64,000 bases of DNA, taken from the NCBI GenBank assembly GCA_963930655.1, contig OZ005609.1, positions 19,603,001 to 19,667,000 of the forward strand. The letters run 5' to 3'. The notes beneath the pieces are model-generated. The model saw only the letters and a program-made list of their open reading frames with translations. It was not told the DNA's origin and did no database searches. Below, in pieces: positions 36,831 through 49,479 of the stretch. Each line of letters opens with the position of its first letter. Within the stretch, counting starts at the first letter, position 1. The stretch comes from Myrica gale (lineage: Eukaryota > Streptophyta > Magnoliopsida > Fagales > Myricaceae). Position numbers and translations under genes: made by a program.

Positions 36831-37068
36831 ATATCGCCTGCTATAATACACCTCTATTCTCATTCATTGAAAATTGATAACCGTGTAGCAAAATTAAGAC
36901 TTCGAGAATATTACAACACGGCCACCAGAAGAGAAGGGAGTTCTGAATGGACAAAATTTTGAGCTGAATTTTACAAATCAAGCATCGGCCATTACATGCC
37001 ATCCAAATTACAATAAAGAAATGACAAACATTGCCAATAGAATACCTACTTTTCAAGTCGGAAGGGAA
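36830..37068 (-). other. Probable 3' UTR of IPUT1
   Basis: AT-rich sequence follows the stop. Minus-strand AATGAATGAGAAT-type words near 36860 could serve as a polyadenylation signal. The exact cleavage site cannot be fixed from sequence. Confidence 0.35.
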
Positions 37069-40000
37069 TCAACAGAATAAACATAAGCTCCTAGGTCGTG
37101 TAGTGTCTCGGTCTTCCAGGCCTTTCAAGAATGATCTAATTGCAAGATGCTCTGCAGCGTAAGTCATGAAAGCTGCCAAAACCAATCCTCCCGCAACCAT
37201 CAAACCTAACCTGTTGAAAGACTCTTTCTTCGTTACTCTTTGATTTTTTGTGGGGGTTGGCACAATGGCATGCTAAAACAAAGTAAATTATACAGCAGAT
37301 GACTCAATATTTGCAACTAATATTTACAAACCATAGATGACTATAGGATGATAATTTTTTTTTTTGGGTTCAAGGATGATAACTTGTTTCCAAGAGTTAT
37401 TGCATTTTCTCAAGCATTAGAAAATGCCCACAAAATGGAGGAACGTGAGCAAGGAGAGAGGGAAAGGGTTTATGAGCATAGATAAGAAACAGGAAAGTAA
37501 TTGGTAACAACCAAGAGGAGCGGCAAGATAAGAAGGACTAGAAAGCCTGAGACCATATAATTAATCAGTAGTGTATTTTTTTTCCAAAAAAAAGGGAAAT
37601 TATATCCTTCTCAATTGTTTTCCCTTTCTTCTGTGCTTCCTAGGGATGGTACATCATAGCAGGCATTTCGGACGCCTCCATGAAGAAATCATCGTGACAA
37701 CAAAAACACAATGAAATATAAATGGCTATGCTAATTTAAAATCACCAACTAACAGGTTACCTAATTGCCTCGCTTTATATACTAGAAAGGAGAAAATAAC
37801 AGTTAACAACCTGAGTGGTAATTTTGACAGCTAAGTAGTTGAGCAAAGATTGTGAAAGTAGATTAGCATTACATAAAATTGGAAGAAATGGCTGGGCATC
37901 CAATGATTGCGAAAGTATCCTAGGATTAAAGACTAATCATGACAAACAAAAACACAACCACTGATTACATTTCTTCAGGTACAGGAAAACAATTCCTCAG
38001 ATCAAAATTGATCAAGCAAGAAAGGTTGCGGGAAAAAGATAGAGCTCATAAGATACAAACTTCAATATGTAATGGAAGACGTTCTGAACATGGACGCCAA
38101 AGAGAGTCAGTTGAACATAAGATTGAAGCACAATATCTCAACTCAACTCAATCAGGCCTCAGAACTAAATGATCACCTAAATGGATTCTTTTACACCACC
38201 TACATCTCCCATGTCCCCAATCTTATATCATTCATTGATAGATAGGGCTGATAGCCCCCTGACGAGCTCAGATTGTCAGCCACCCCATATTTGGCCTCTC
38301 TCCTGTAGTTTTTACTTCTTCCACTTTAATAAATACAAGCCTTCATTGCACATGTCCAAATCATCACATTGAATTTCTCACCCTTTCTTTGTCCCCCTCC
38401 TCCCACCAAACCCCCCCCCCCCCAAAAAAAATATATATATATATCTCCAATTGACAGCATCTTCACCGTCCCATTAACAACTTATTCCATATACCCTCGT
38501 TTGCACATATCCACCACAACCACTTTATCCCAGCTTTACTCATTTTAATGATAGAAGCTCCCGACAGCAACTAAAATCCCCCTTTTCCCTTTAAAATTAT
38601 ATTTACATTGAACATTTCTCACGATTTTCAAAAAACACCAAATGGGAAAAAAAACTATGCAAGAGAAAAGGATGAATTACACAACATTACTGTCAAACAA
38701 ATTACCTTGCAAATAGCGCAGTGATCCCTAGAAGGCAAGGCAACGATGGGCCAGTAACAGCCAAAAATGTCATCCCTAACCCGTAATACCATGTTACAAC
38801 ATCACAGTACAATCCTTGCCTTTGATGACCTGGAATACACACGAACCATCAACCAATTTCACAATAGATATAAATTAAGCACTTAATTGGCAGAACTCAT
38901 ATAAACAAGAAAATTAGCTATCTTTTGTACTAGAAGCCAACAAACCTTTTCCAGAATCATAATCAAAAGCTTCAGGATTAGAGGATAAGGATCCTGCTTG
39001 TGCTGCCGTTGTCTTCCCCCATAGATAAATCAAATGCAGATACCCTCCAAAAAATAGAATGAACAATGTGATTGTCCACTCATACATCAAGAGCAAGCCA
39101 GTCCATGGCATCACCTGTTGAGGCACAATAGCTAGAGCAAATGCAAGGGATACCACAGCAGCCATAAAACAGACGACGACAGATATTCCACCCAAATAAA
39201 TGGGCACCTTGGAGGATGTACCATTAGAGAACTGTTTAAAATCACAGAAAACTAATGTCAACAAACATCAAAGCATAGATGGAACAATTAGACGGTTAGT
39301 TTCACAAAGTACCATTCAATGTAAGAAAATTGAAAAGTTCAAGAGCGTAACCGTTTTGTCCTTTACCCAGTAAAGTTGGTAACCACTCTTCATATAGAAA
39401 AGCTTAGTATTGAAGTAATCTTCCAGCCCCAACAAAGAAGGGAAGATTAAACTAACCTGATGGTTGGAACCAATGGAAGATGATGTAGAAACACCAGTAT
39501 AAGTGAGTGATCCACCAGATCTAAGTCTGTAGTACAGGTGTCTAATGCGATCACACAATGAACTTCTACAAAGTGAACCAAAGGACTCCCGTGTCTGCAT
39601 AAATATGTAGTATGAGAGCTGAACAAGAATAATCAATTCGCTTATCCAGATAAAAATAGTAAGAAAAATAACCTTTAATCACTGACCTGAAGGAAAGAGC
39701 GATAGTAACAAAAAAGAAAAGCAAAAAATGGTAGTAGAAAGAGAAATTTGACAAGAAGATCATCTTTACGATTTCTGCCTCCTCCAGTTCCAGGAAGGGA
39801 TTCTTCAAGCTGTTCCCTAACGTCCTGCAGCATAAGCAAAAAAAATTGGAATATAGTAAATGGCATGAATTCATTGCCTTAATCCTCTTCCACTTGAAAG
39901 GACAGCACATTATTCCTCAATGTCAAACCATCTCAAGTAGAAATATATAATCGATTCTCTCTCTCCTTCCTATACCACCCACTCGCATCATGAAGAAGAC

Positions 40001-43000
40001 CATATCAATTCAGAGAGACACTCGACCCTCATAACCAGAAAAAAATAAAAACCCATCCCCCTCTCAAAATATCGTAATAAAAACAAAAGACATAATAAGA
40101 TGTTACCCGAAAAGACTAAAAGAGAGAAGCAGAAAATAGCAAGTGAATAGCTTGGTAATTGAACCTGAAGGCAATACCTGCCATACATCAACAGGCTTCA
40201 ACAGCCAGGAGGTCCACCAGTCCCAAGGCTTAAGGGGGCCAAGTGTATAGTGAATAACTCGGAGTTCACTCTCATTTACCATCCACTGCAAATACAGTCC
40301 AGAAAAACATTAGACAACTTATTAGACGTAGTGTATTCAAAACAAAGGTGCATTAGAAACGGGGTCATTTCATATCAGTCCTTATTCCATCAATCAGCAA
40401 ACTACTAATCCCATTCCACAGAAAAATCATTGATGGAAAGAGAGGTATGTATATAGTATAAACCCCTCACATGATGAGGGACATCTTCCTTCTTACAGTA
40501 CAGCAGATCAGCAAGCTTAACACGACAAGCAAGGCAGAGTGAGGAAGAATAGCATATGAGCATCAAGTAGAGCGGACAAAAATCCTTGCACCCATTGGCA
40601 TCATGGTAGTCAGCTCATTGCATTTGGTAACAACATCCGGAAGCTCCATTCAAATGCACATAACTCAGTTTCACATTTACACCAGACTTGCAGCAGGTGG
40701 AGAAGGAAGCTCAAGGAAGAAAATAGAAAAAGAGAAGCAGATGGGACGGGAAAGGAACTCACTATTCTTATGCCGTTTCCCTGATCCACCAAAACCCTTC
40801 TCCCACTCCCTCTCCCTCTTCCTCTATCTCTGCATGTTAAATTTTCCAAAAAAGAGAGAGAGAGAGAGAGAGAGAGAACATATTTTACCGAGAACTCTTA
40901 GACATTGCCCAGCTTGTAATACTTTTATCAATCTAGTTCTTCAAATCCACTTGGAACTAGTCAATAAGACTTTTCTGGGTTCAAACAACCATAGTCGTTT
41001 GACAAGGCCTATACACTGTGAGACACCTAGAAGATAACAGAAAGAGAACCACATTCTCACTCATCTCTGCTATATGAAACAGCAATTATCTAGAGATCCC
41101 AATCAAAGATAACAGATAGTTCCCAAACTCAGTGATTTCAAATGCACTATATCATGCCAAACATAGTAAAAGAAACTGGGGTGGAGTATAACACAGAAAC
41201 AAAGAGAGAACTTTGAACGACATTGGAATAGGAGAGGTTCCCCCCACTCTCGGAAGCCCAGAACTCTCACACATTACCCCGCTTGTAATACTTTTATCCA
41301 TCTAGTCTTTCAAATCCACTTGGAACCAGTCAATAAGACTTTTCTGGGTTCAAACAACCATAGTCATTTGACAAGGTCCATACACTGTGAGACACCTATA
41401 ACAAAACAGAAAGGGAACCACATTCTCACTCATCTCTGCCAAATGAAACAGCAATTACCTAGAGAGCCCAATCAAAGATAACAGATAGTTCCCAAACTCA
41501 GTGAAGTCAAACGCACTATATCATGCCAAACATAGTAAAAGAAACTGGGGGTGGAGCATAACATGTAGTAATAAAGAGAGAACTTTGAACGACAATGGAC
41601 TAGGAGAGGTTCCCCACTCTCGGAAGCCAAATTTTGAGCAGGCAAGTTTAAGGATGGGCACTTCTCCACTAGGAGATCTCCATCTCTCCCAGAATGGACG
41701 AAGAAGTGTCAATATCAAAGAATACTCCGTATTATATAATCAGTGAGAGACTTTGAATAACGCTGATATTTATGGTGCTGTCCAAGTTGCACAGTAGTAT
41801 AACTAGGAAAGGGGGGCTCCCTATAGATCCAGCGCAATAGTTTGCTTCTCGGGTGGCTCGTAGCCAGGGTGGTATGGCTGAACCAGAGTGGCTAGGCAGT
41901 CAGCCTATGTTCCCGGGGGCACTAAAGGCAATATTAATTCCACAAATCTCACTGCACTGACCATAGTAAACCCCTTCCCTATCTCCCTTATGAATATGAG
42001 CCTAATCTTAAGTAAATAAAGGGAAAGTTTCCTGCATGGTTAGGTTACGTTACTCTAAATACTAAAAATATACAACCAAAAAGTATGCCTTAGATTGATG
42101 AGGTTCTTACATTAAGAAGTGATGCAATTATCTTTAGTGTTTGTTTAATGGTCAAATGCTTTAAAGAAACTGAAATAATATTAAGAGACTATACTGACAA
42201 TAACCATACTTACAACAAATGCTATATACATGCTACAGTTATTAAGGTGCTTGATACATATAAAGCAACAGCACAAGGAAATGTTACCAACAACTTAGTG
42301 CCAGTGAAATTATTATAGTAGCCAAGTACCCAGATGAAAAAGGATCAACTTATTACCCATTTATCAGAGTCACTACCTTGTTTGCAAGCATGTAAAGACC
42401 AACATCAGCATTATATAGAGTTGATAGCCGCTGCATTTCAGGAACTGGTCTAGAATTCACAACCTCAGGGGGTAAATTTGGCTCAAAAACATGTGCATTG
42501 GGAAATCCTGGGTAGTATGAATTTAGAAACCCCTGATCTCCTGTTAAAGTAAAAAGAACATCAGAGAGAGAGTTGAAGATAAGATCAAGCTGTAAATATT
42601 TCATTAAAATATTTAGGCAACACAATTAAGGGACCATAAAGATGACACCATCCACAAGCCAAAGTCCAATTCCTCTAATCCAGAACCATCTACACCCATG
42701 GTAAACAAGCATTCAATCATCTTGAATGATATACTGAGTACTTTATTCTGTTTATTTCTACTATAGTTGAACTCAAACATCATGGAGCCCTGTACTAACA
42801 TTAATTTGCTGCCCTGAGACCCTGCAAAGCAATAACAAAAACTACAGCAAAAAAACAATCCTTGCCGTACAATCTGAAATAACATCAACTTCACACCAAC
42901 ACTATTAGGCCTTATTGGTTGTCACATTCACATGAACTAGAGTTGAAAGCAAATTCCCCATGGAAGCTCAAGGCTTGTTTCCTTCTTAAGTGGACTTACT

Positions 43001-45572
43001 TTACACATAAGATTCACTGCCGCAATTAGTCTGAGATTGATAATTACTTTATGGATGAAGTAAATGTATAGCTCTAAAGCAAAGATACCAAGGTGTCAAA
43101 CCAAATTTCCAACGACAAATTTAAACTTATATTAATATTCATGGCTGATAATAAAAATATTAGCAGAAAGGGATGACAAAGAACTGATTCAGCAGAAAAA
43201 ATCATGCATGGAGAAATGTTCTACCTCCAGTGTAAGAGTACAAAGTGTTAACTTTCCTCATCATGTCATTGAATAACGTCTCAGATGGTTCCAGAACCAT
43301 TACTCCAGAATTGAGCCTCTCCGAATGCTTCAAGTTAGCACAAAATTTTCCGCATTTGAATAGGTCCTCAATACTTTGGACCACAATAGTGTCCGCATCA
43401 AGGTATACAACTGCATCATGAAGGATAAGGATGAAACAACTACTAAAAGACATGCCAGATTTATCATAATGACAAGAATGAATGGACCTACATCTGATAT
43501 ATCTGGAAATAATACACTTTGATGCTTGAGAAAGAGTGGGAGAGATCACACTATCAAATCCGAATCTTATATTCATCACCAAATACTACAACAGAACAGC
43601 CCTCACTCAATTGATACTAACATGGCGTTTGTGTTTTCAAAATTTTACTTTTACTTTTATCACTCATTCACCAATTCCAATACCACTTCTTTTTTAACAC
43701 CAACACAAAATTTTAATAAAATTTTGAAATCAAACGCCTTGTAACAAAAATCAGACACTTAACTGACTTGAGTTTCCCATTTTGCTAATAATCAAATCTA
43801 CATCTTTTTCCATTTATATTAATGTCTTCAATTCCCCAAAATGATACATTTTTCTTTTTAATGTAACAAGAAGAAATCCTGTACCCAACATGGTATCTTC
43901 AACTCCCCAAAATGGTATCTTATTTACCATATACACACGGCCAACCGATTACGTGCTGTACCACACTAACCAACAGACAAATCCACTACACCTTAGTTGT
44001 CCCGCCGCTTTCACAAATACCCAAGAAACACATCTTAAAAATTTTTATTAACAAGTATAGCAAAAACAATTTCCTACACAAAACGCAGCCCTATGTTCTA
44101 CCCTTGTCTGCTCTTTGGTGACCAGAAGAACCAGCTAAAGATAGGTCTACATCAAATATGAAAACAAAGCCTCCAATAAGAATCCATCTCCTTCACATTT
44201 CCTTCAATTTCCCTATGAAACCAAATGCAGTGAGCAAGAAGGCAAAATCTTTGCAATGAAATGCAAATTTCATGCACACAATCACACAAGATGGGTCACC
44301 TCCATTTTCTTGACAGAGGTATTCCCACTACCATCATTCCTGCGTCCTTGCACTGGGAAATCCTTATGAGAACCATTTGGGTTTGGCTCCCAAAATTTTG
44401 GGGGTTTAAAATTTTCGTGTATGAGAAATAGTGAAAAAGTGAAGAGAGAGATGATTTGAGTGAATTTTTTGTGTTTATTTTGATAAAAAAAAATATGATT
44501 TGATAGAGAGAGATTATTTTGTGGTTATTTTATTAGGCCAAATATTTGGGAGCCAAACACCACCTTGCATCCATCTCTTTTCAAGCTTATTCAGGAAAAA
44601 ATAAAAAGTGAAATCTTTTACCTTTCTTGTAGTTGGTCATATTAAAAATTTTAAGCTTTGTGTAGACACCCCAAAACCTCTTTGGTCGCACTTGATTAGG
44701 ATTCGCCAATAAACTAATTTTCTCCACTATCCACCCATCAGCCTGCACAATTATTCACCAAACATCGACGAGAGTAGAAGTTAGAAACAAGCCTGTACCT
44801 CATCGTAACCAAAACTACCATATTTACAACTACCCAAAATTGTGAAATCGCGCATGTGCAATCAGTTCCGTTTTGGTTGCCAACAAGTTAACACCAACAA
44901 AAGCAATCCCAAAGGTTGTGCAAGTCCTATTGAACAGAAGATTTTGTTCTCTTAGCTTTCAATCCCGCCCAAATAACAGGAAATATAATATGCCAAATTT
45001 GTAAATGGTTTTAATTTCATCCTACTAAACATTCTCAGCAACTGAATAGCGTCCAGAATAATCATCTAAAGAAAAGTCAACTAAAGCCTACTGCAATTAT
45101 CAACCATAGTAAGTAGGCTTCCCTGGTTTAGGAAAACGGAATCAACATACAATATCTGGCTGCAGAATTTATATTTTCCTTCAATTTTCACCTCTCAATT
45201 TTCTCACCAATCACATAGAAATTAAAGAATGTAATCTTAAAAACGTAGAAAGGAACGAGAAAGACATAATTTACTAAGCTGCATATTGATAGCTCGAATT
45301 TTTAGCAACCAATCAGAAGTTGAAGAAATCCGTACCTGGAGAAGCTTCTTAGCGTAATCAGAGACACCATCAGAGACCATAACTACCATATCCTTCTTCG
45401 ATTTAGTGTCCCTAATCGATTTCCCTAGAACCCGAACGCCCAATAGGAACTCATCTCCGTACAGGAGCGTGACATAGGCTTCTGCCGAGGGCTGAGATCC
45501 AAGCGAGGGCTTGGATTGAATCGAAATGAGAACTACTAGGAGAATAACCCAAAGACTTGTCAATCTTCTCAT
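37069..45572 (-). CDS. IPUT1: Inositol phosphorylceramide glucuronosyltransferase (GT8 family)
   Basis: Ten exons join in frame with GT/AG borders: 45572-45336, 44742-44622, 43410-43225, 42540-42377, 40285-40178, 39824-39687, 39594-39457, 39231-38946, 38829-38706, 37210-37069. They give 547 codons plus a stop, close to Arabidopsis IPUT1 (537 aa). The order is: a hydrophobic N-terminus (residues 5-20), a GT8 domain with AYVTLLYGDEFLLGVRVLG, the DAD metal motif (124-126), NSGVMVLEPS, DQGFLN (183-188) and HYTLGPLKPW (H248), then about five transmembrane segments (roughly 295-313, 377-399, 407-433, 474-498, 502-523). In the known family the enzyme moves glucuronic acid from UDP-GlcA to inositol phosphorylceramide in the Golgi, the first glycosylation of GIPC sphingolipids. 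It is also known as MOCA1 in salt-triggered calcium signalling. Start 45572 is chosen because it begins the hydrophobic leader. An in-frame ATG at 45689 would add 39 residues. Confidence 0.93.
38411..38444. repeat. Poly(C)/poly(A)/(AT)n simple sequence in the last IPUT1 intron
   Basis: Thirteen C, then a run of A, then an AT repeat, within the intron between 38705 and 37211. Confidence 0.9.
40852..40877. repeat. (AG)n microsatellite in an IPUT1 intron
   Basis: AG dinucleotide run immediately before the first copy of the intronic tandem duplication. Confidence 0.9.
40889..41632. repeat. Intronic tandem duplication, ~370-bp period
   Basis: Two direct copies (about 40889-41248 and 41258-41632) run from the ACATT-CCC-GCTTGTAATACTT region through CAATAAGACTTTTCTGGGTT and AGATAACAGATAGTTCCCAA to the CCCACTCTCGGAAGCC region. 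By eye they are about 90 percent identical or better, with a few indels. Both lie in the 2.1-kb intron between exons 42540-42377 and 40285-40178. Confidence 0.9.
43624..43738. mobile_element. MITE in an IPUT1 intron
   Basis: The ends are GGCGTTTGTGTTTTCAAAAT and ATTTTGAAATCAAACGCC, which are inverted relative to each other. The ~115-bp interior contains the words TCACTCATTCACCAATTCCA typical of the Tourist-like family also seen at 46517. It lies between exons 44742-44622 and 43410-43225. Confidence 0.75.
44376..44565. mobile_element. MITE in an IPUT1 intron, second family member
   Basis: A perfect inverted pair GTTTGGCTCCCAAA (44381-44394) / TTTGGGAGCCAAAC (44545-44558) bounds an interior that matches the 3686 MITE (GAGAGATGATTTGAGTGAAT, GATTATTTTGTGGTTATTTT). 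It is close to the 5' end of exon 43410 in the same 1.2-kb intron as the 43624 MITE. Confidence 0.8.
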
Positions 45573-45689
45573 TATCAATATTTCAAATATTTCTGGGATA
45601 ATGATCGTGATTCGTGAGCTTTCTGTATATGTATAAATAATAGAATTTCGAGAGGGCTCTGAATCTTCCTCTTGTTTTGCTGCTGTCAT

Positions 45690-46516
45690 ATTTGACGTCT
45701 CTCACTCTCAGGGTGGATCGGCGTAGTTTGAAAATATCGGATCCGACGCTGTACAGTGAAGTCCACTGGATTATGCTGCTCTCCCCCCAGTACAAGACAT
45801 TGAAGACAAACACGCGTCCACAGTTTCTCTTGTTGGGCCGGGTTTTGACATTTGACAATTAAAGCCTAAAATCAAAGTTTAGTTTGCAACAAAAAGTACT
45901 CGAATATAGATATATTCAATAAAATTTGAAAAATTGAACATCTAAAATCTTTAAAATTATTTTTTTTACACAAACTTTAATAATTTTAAAAACATTATAA
46001 CAAATATTTTTTTATATGCTTTTTTATTTAATTTAAATATTTTTTATTAAATAATTATATCAAATCATCTCTATACCTTTTTACAAATTCTAACAAAAAT
46101 TAAATATTTTTAAAACTTTTTACTAATATTTACATAAAAATTTATAAAACTTCAATCTGCATAAATATTCACGATTCTATCGAAATCCTAAAAACCTTAA
46201 AATTTTTTAGAAAAACAAACATTCCAAAGATTTTGATTTGAGAGTGTTTAAAAATTTGAGGTAAATTAAAATTTGAGTAGATTTTGAAACAAAAAAAAGT
46301 AAAAAATAAAAATTTATGGAAATGCAGGTAAAAAAGTGAATTACTTTTTATATTTATTGTAATAAAAGGAGAGATGATTTTAAAGTTTTTTATTATTATT
46401 ATTTTGACCAAAATGTTGAGTTAATAATATTTTAACTCAAAAATTTTCTAATATTTTAAATCTGCAAATACTACTTTATTGAAATGTGGGAACCAGCGCA
46501 GTGTCAGACTCTTTTA
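45690..46516. other. IPUT1 upstream region, no gene
   Basis: This is the likely promoter and 5' leader side of IPUT1. The first ~180 bp is relatively GC-rich, then the sequence becomes strongly AT-rich with words typical of degraded MITEs (about 45940-46250). No individual promoter element can be assigned with confidence. Confidence 0.4.
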
Positions 46517-46726
46517 GGCTATGTTTGTTTCATATCTCAAAATATTTTCAAAACATTTTCTACTCACTTTTTCATCAATTTCAATACCTTTTCACCAATC
46601 TCAATAACTTTTTACAAATTCCAACAACTTTTAACACACTTTTCACTAATCCCAATAGAATTTACACTACTTTAAAAAAAAACAAAAACACAAAAACATA
46701 TCTCAAGACATAAATCAAACATAGCC
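46517..46726. mobile_element. Tourist/PIF-Harbinger-like MITE
   Basis: The ends are GGCTATGTTTG on the left and CAAACATAGCC on the right, exact inverses. TTA stands on both sides (46514-46516 and 46727-46729), the target duplication of PIF/Harbinger elements. The 210-bp interior is AT-rich and non-coding. Confidence 0.88.
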
Positions 46727-48295
46727 TTAAACTCTTAAATTTGAAGGATTGAGGTCTAATCTTCTTCCTGCTTGGCAAACTATACATCTTCCATCCAGTG
46801 AACTATTCTATCATATGGGGCCACCGTACCTAGGCATCATATTATTTTTCACATGTTAGGTGGCATGCGATAGAAAGTTGAAAACATAGAAAAAAATGCT
46901 CAAATTATAATATAGATTCTAAAAAATAAGTCATACTTATAGCATAAAGTAATTCATGGTAGATCACATGCGCTAATCATCATGTCTTTTATATTGAAAT
47001 AATAGCTTGGTTAGAAAAATCAAGTACCTCAACAAGGTCAATAATGTAGGATAATATAATGTTATCGGTTATAAATTTAAATCGATTTTCAATATTGAAC
47101 AGTTGTCGAAATACACGCCAGAACAATCTATAATTACCATATGAAGTTGTTTCACACAATATCACAATTATATAGGGAGAATGAATTGTTGGCTGGACCA
47201 AATTTTGTGGATTGAAAGAGAATTTAATGGTTGCTCTCCAATTCCCTTTCTGAATTATATAATAGAATTTAAAGAGATAAACACAATTAACAGATGAACC
47301 CTACACGTTCTCCATAGCTGCCCATATAAAGTTTCCTGGAAACATGAACCTACAGTTGGATCCACTTGTTATAATATCTATATCTTTCTGAATTCTACAA
47401 TGTAATTCGAATAGAAAATTACAGAGGATCTCAATCTTGATAGATTTACTTTTATATCTTATGAACAGACAAACAAAATCCTACTCTAGTTGCAAATTGT
47501 TGTCTCTAACAAGTGGAATGCCGCCATGAAATGACAAAGTGTTACATGTTGGCTTCAATGTCAAATGTGCTACAAAAACTAACGTCATGGCCTCGTTAGA
47601 TATTCTGCTGCATCTCTAAGAAATATTTGGAGAGCAAAGCCTAAGTGCCAGTCAAATTGTCATGAAAAATCGTATGTTCACTAAAATAGTGAAAACACTC
47701 CAATTCGTGTGCATGTTCTCTGAAGATGATTTTATTCATCAACGAACTGAGTGTACTAGAGGCAGAAATGGAAAGAAAGATAAATTGGACATAATCCTCT
47801 CTTCTTTACTACATTCTTTCAATCAATTTATCTTAAACTATAACATGAACAAGATAGTTACTATATTGTCTGGACTGCTCAATCTGTTGCAAGTAGTTGA
47901 GATCCTCTCTTATATCTACTAAAATAGTGTAAGACACTTCAATTCATGAGCATGTCTGAATGCACTAGGGGCAGAAATGGAAAGAAAGATAAATTGGACT
48001 TGATATATTTAATAACTTACCAAGTTGGGAATATTATATATTTAAGGTGTAAATAATTTCAACAACTACAATACCATAAAGACCAATATTTGCTCATTGT
48101 TTTACGTACCTAGTCCTAGTGTGTAATGTTAATAATTTACCTATATAAAAAATTACTAATATTAATATTCAACTCAGGAGTCTGGAGTCACGAATAAATG
48201 TAACGCACCGGGTGCAAACCTCTTACCCAAAGACTGTGGAAAGAAAGCAATACGTAATAGTTATTACTTAAATATGTGGTTGAACGAAGCAAAAT
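46727..48295. other. Gene-free intergenic DNA
   Basis: No supported gene. A ~45-bp word (…GCAGAAATGGAAAGAAAGAT…) occurs at about 47748-47790 and again at 47955-47999. Confidence 0.45.
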
Positions 48296-48365
48296 GTGGT
48301 TGTAGTTTAGTGGTAAGAATTCCACGTTGGCCGTGGAGACCTGAGCTCGAATCCCAGCGGTCACA
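48296..48365 (+). pseudogene. tRNA-His relic lacking its anticodon
   Basis: The sequence follows plant tRNA-His(GUG) closely, with a D-arm TAGTTTAGTGGTAAGA, a T-arm CTCGAATCCCAG and a 3' discriminator A. The anticodon stem CCACG/CGTGG is intact, but its loop is TTGGC, five bases, where the family has seven. The missing two bases remove the GTG anticodon. The acceptor stem has become rich in G-T pairs. I therefore call a pseudogene. Confidence 0.8.
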
Positions 48366-48639
48366 TCCTTTTTCGTATTTTTAATCTTTTTAGCTCCAGG
48401 CTTGAGTGAGTGTTTCACATTTGTCTCGGTCTCCTAATCTGCCTCTTCGTAAATAACAGCTATCTGGTTCCTGCATTATCAAATTTGTAGATGAGCATAT
48501 TAATTTCAACTCTTGTCATCTCTTCAAAGAAAGAGTACAGGGCATGAATCTTTGCAAGCGATTTGCTATATATATAGTTTTAGCATGGGTTGCTTATGAA
48601 AATTGAATTTTTTCTATGAGAATATTTGATACAAATTAG

Positions 48640-49128
48640 AAAAATCAGAGATACCGTTTAAATGATCGAAGTTGTGGCCTGTGGGTAAAAAATTGTAAGT
48701 AGCCTAGAGGTCCTAAGCAAAATTTGGATGACTTCCAAATCACCCCACCAAAAAGGTCTGAGTCACCTAACATGGGCCACAAGTCTTGTACTAGTTGCGT
48801 GGGAAACTGGAAACAAAAGCGCTTCGCTTGCTCGTGGGTTACTAGTTGCCATGGGCCTGCTAGTTGCGTCAGGAAGTGCAAACAAAAACGCTTCGCTTGC
48901 TCGTGCCGCGCGAGAAATGTTCGTCATTTCTACGAAGACCAAATTTATTTTTTTGTCTCGGAAGGGAAAACGTTGGTTGGTCTGGGCCAATGGGAGTCGG
49001 GCTCCCAAAGGCCCAGACCAATTTATTGAAAAAAAAATAAAAGGAAAATTTTTACATATAATATTTTTTTTTGGCCGGTCCAATGGGTGGCGGCCGCCCA
49101 GGGCCGCCCCCCCTTGGATCCGCCTCTG
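48640..49128 (-). mobile_element. hAT-like 5' end (minus orientation) with internal direct repeat
   Basis: Read on the minus strand from 49128 it begins CAGAGGCGGATCCAAGGGGG followed by alternating GGGCGGCC/GGCCGCC blocks, like the starts of the elements at 52120 and 56336. Two direct copies of CTAGTTGCGT…AAACAAAA.CGCTTCGCTTGCTCGTG lie at about 48790-48835 and 48859-48904. No transposase and no second terminus were recognised, so the left boundary is uncertain. Confidence 0.45.
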
Positions 49129-49479
49129 ATTACCGGTCACAAGCCCGATCGACAAATGCAACGGTCTAAATATTCATACATTTAAAATTGAAAGTGTGTC
49201 AGAGTCATCGGTAACGGAATTCAACTGTAAGGGTTAATTACAAAAATTCTCCATAAACTTATACCACAATCTCAAATACTCTTACGTTCGAACTTGTTGC
49301 AATCAGGTACCTTAAAATACCTGTAGCGTTTCAATTGGGTTTTTGACCCAATTTTGACGATAAATTTGATGTTTTCCGTCGCAAGTGACATCCAGCCCAC
49401 ACAAAAAGACTAGATTGCCCCTCTCTTCCTCCTCTTTGTCCTCTGCACCTTCGCCTTTGGAATCTTTTCCCTCTTCAAC

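Noticed and set aside
48640-49128. Complete hAT element with left end CAGAGATACC at 48647
   Set aside because: The right-hand flank ATTACCGG has no counterpart on the left, and the proposed left end does not match the family 3' terminus.
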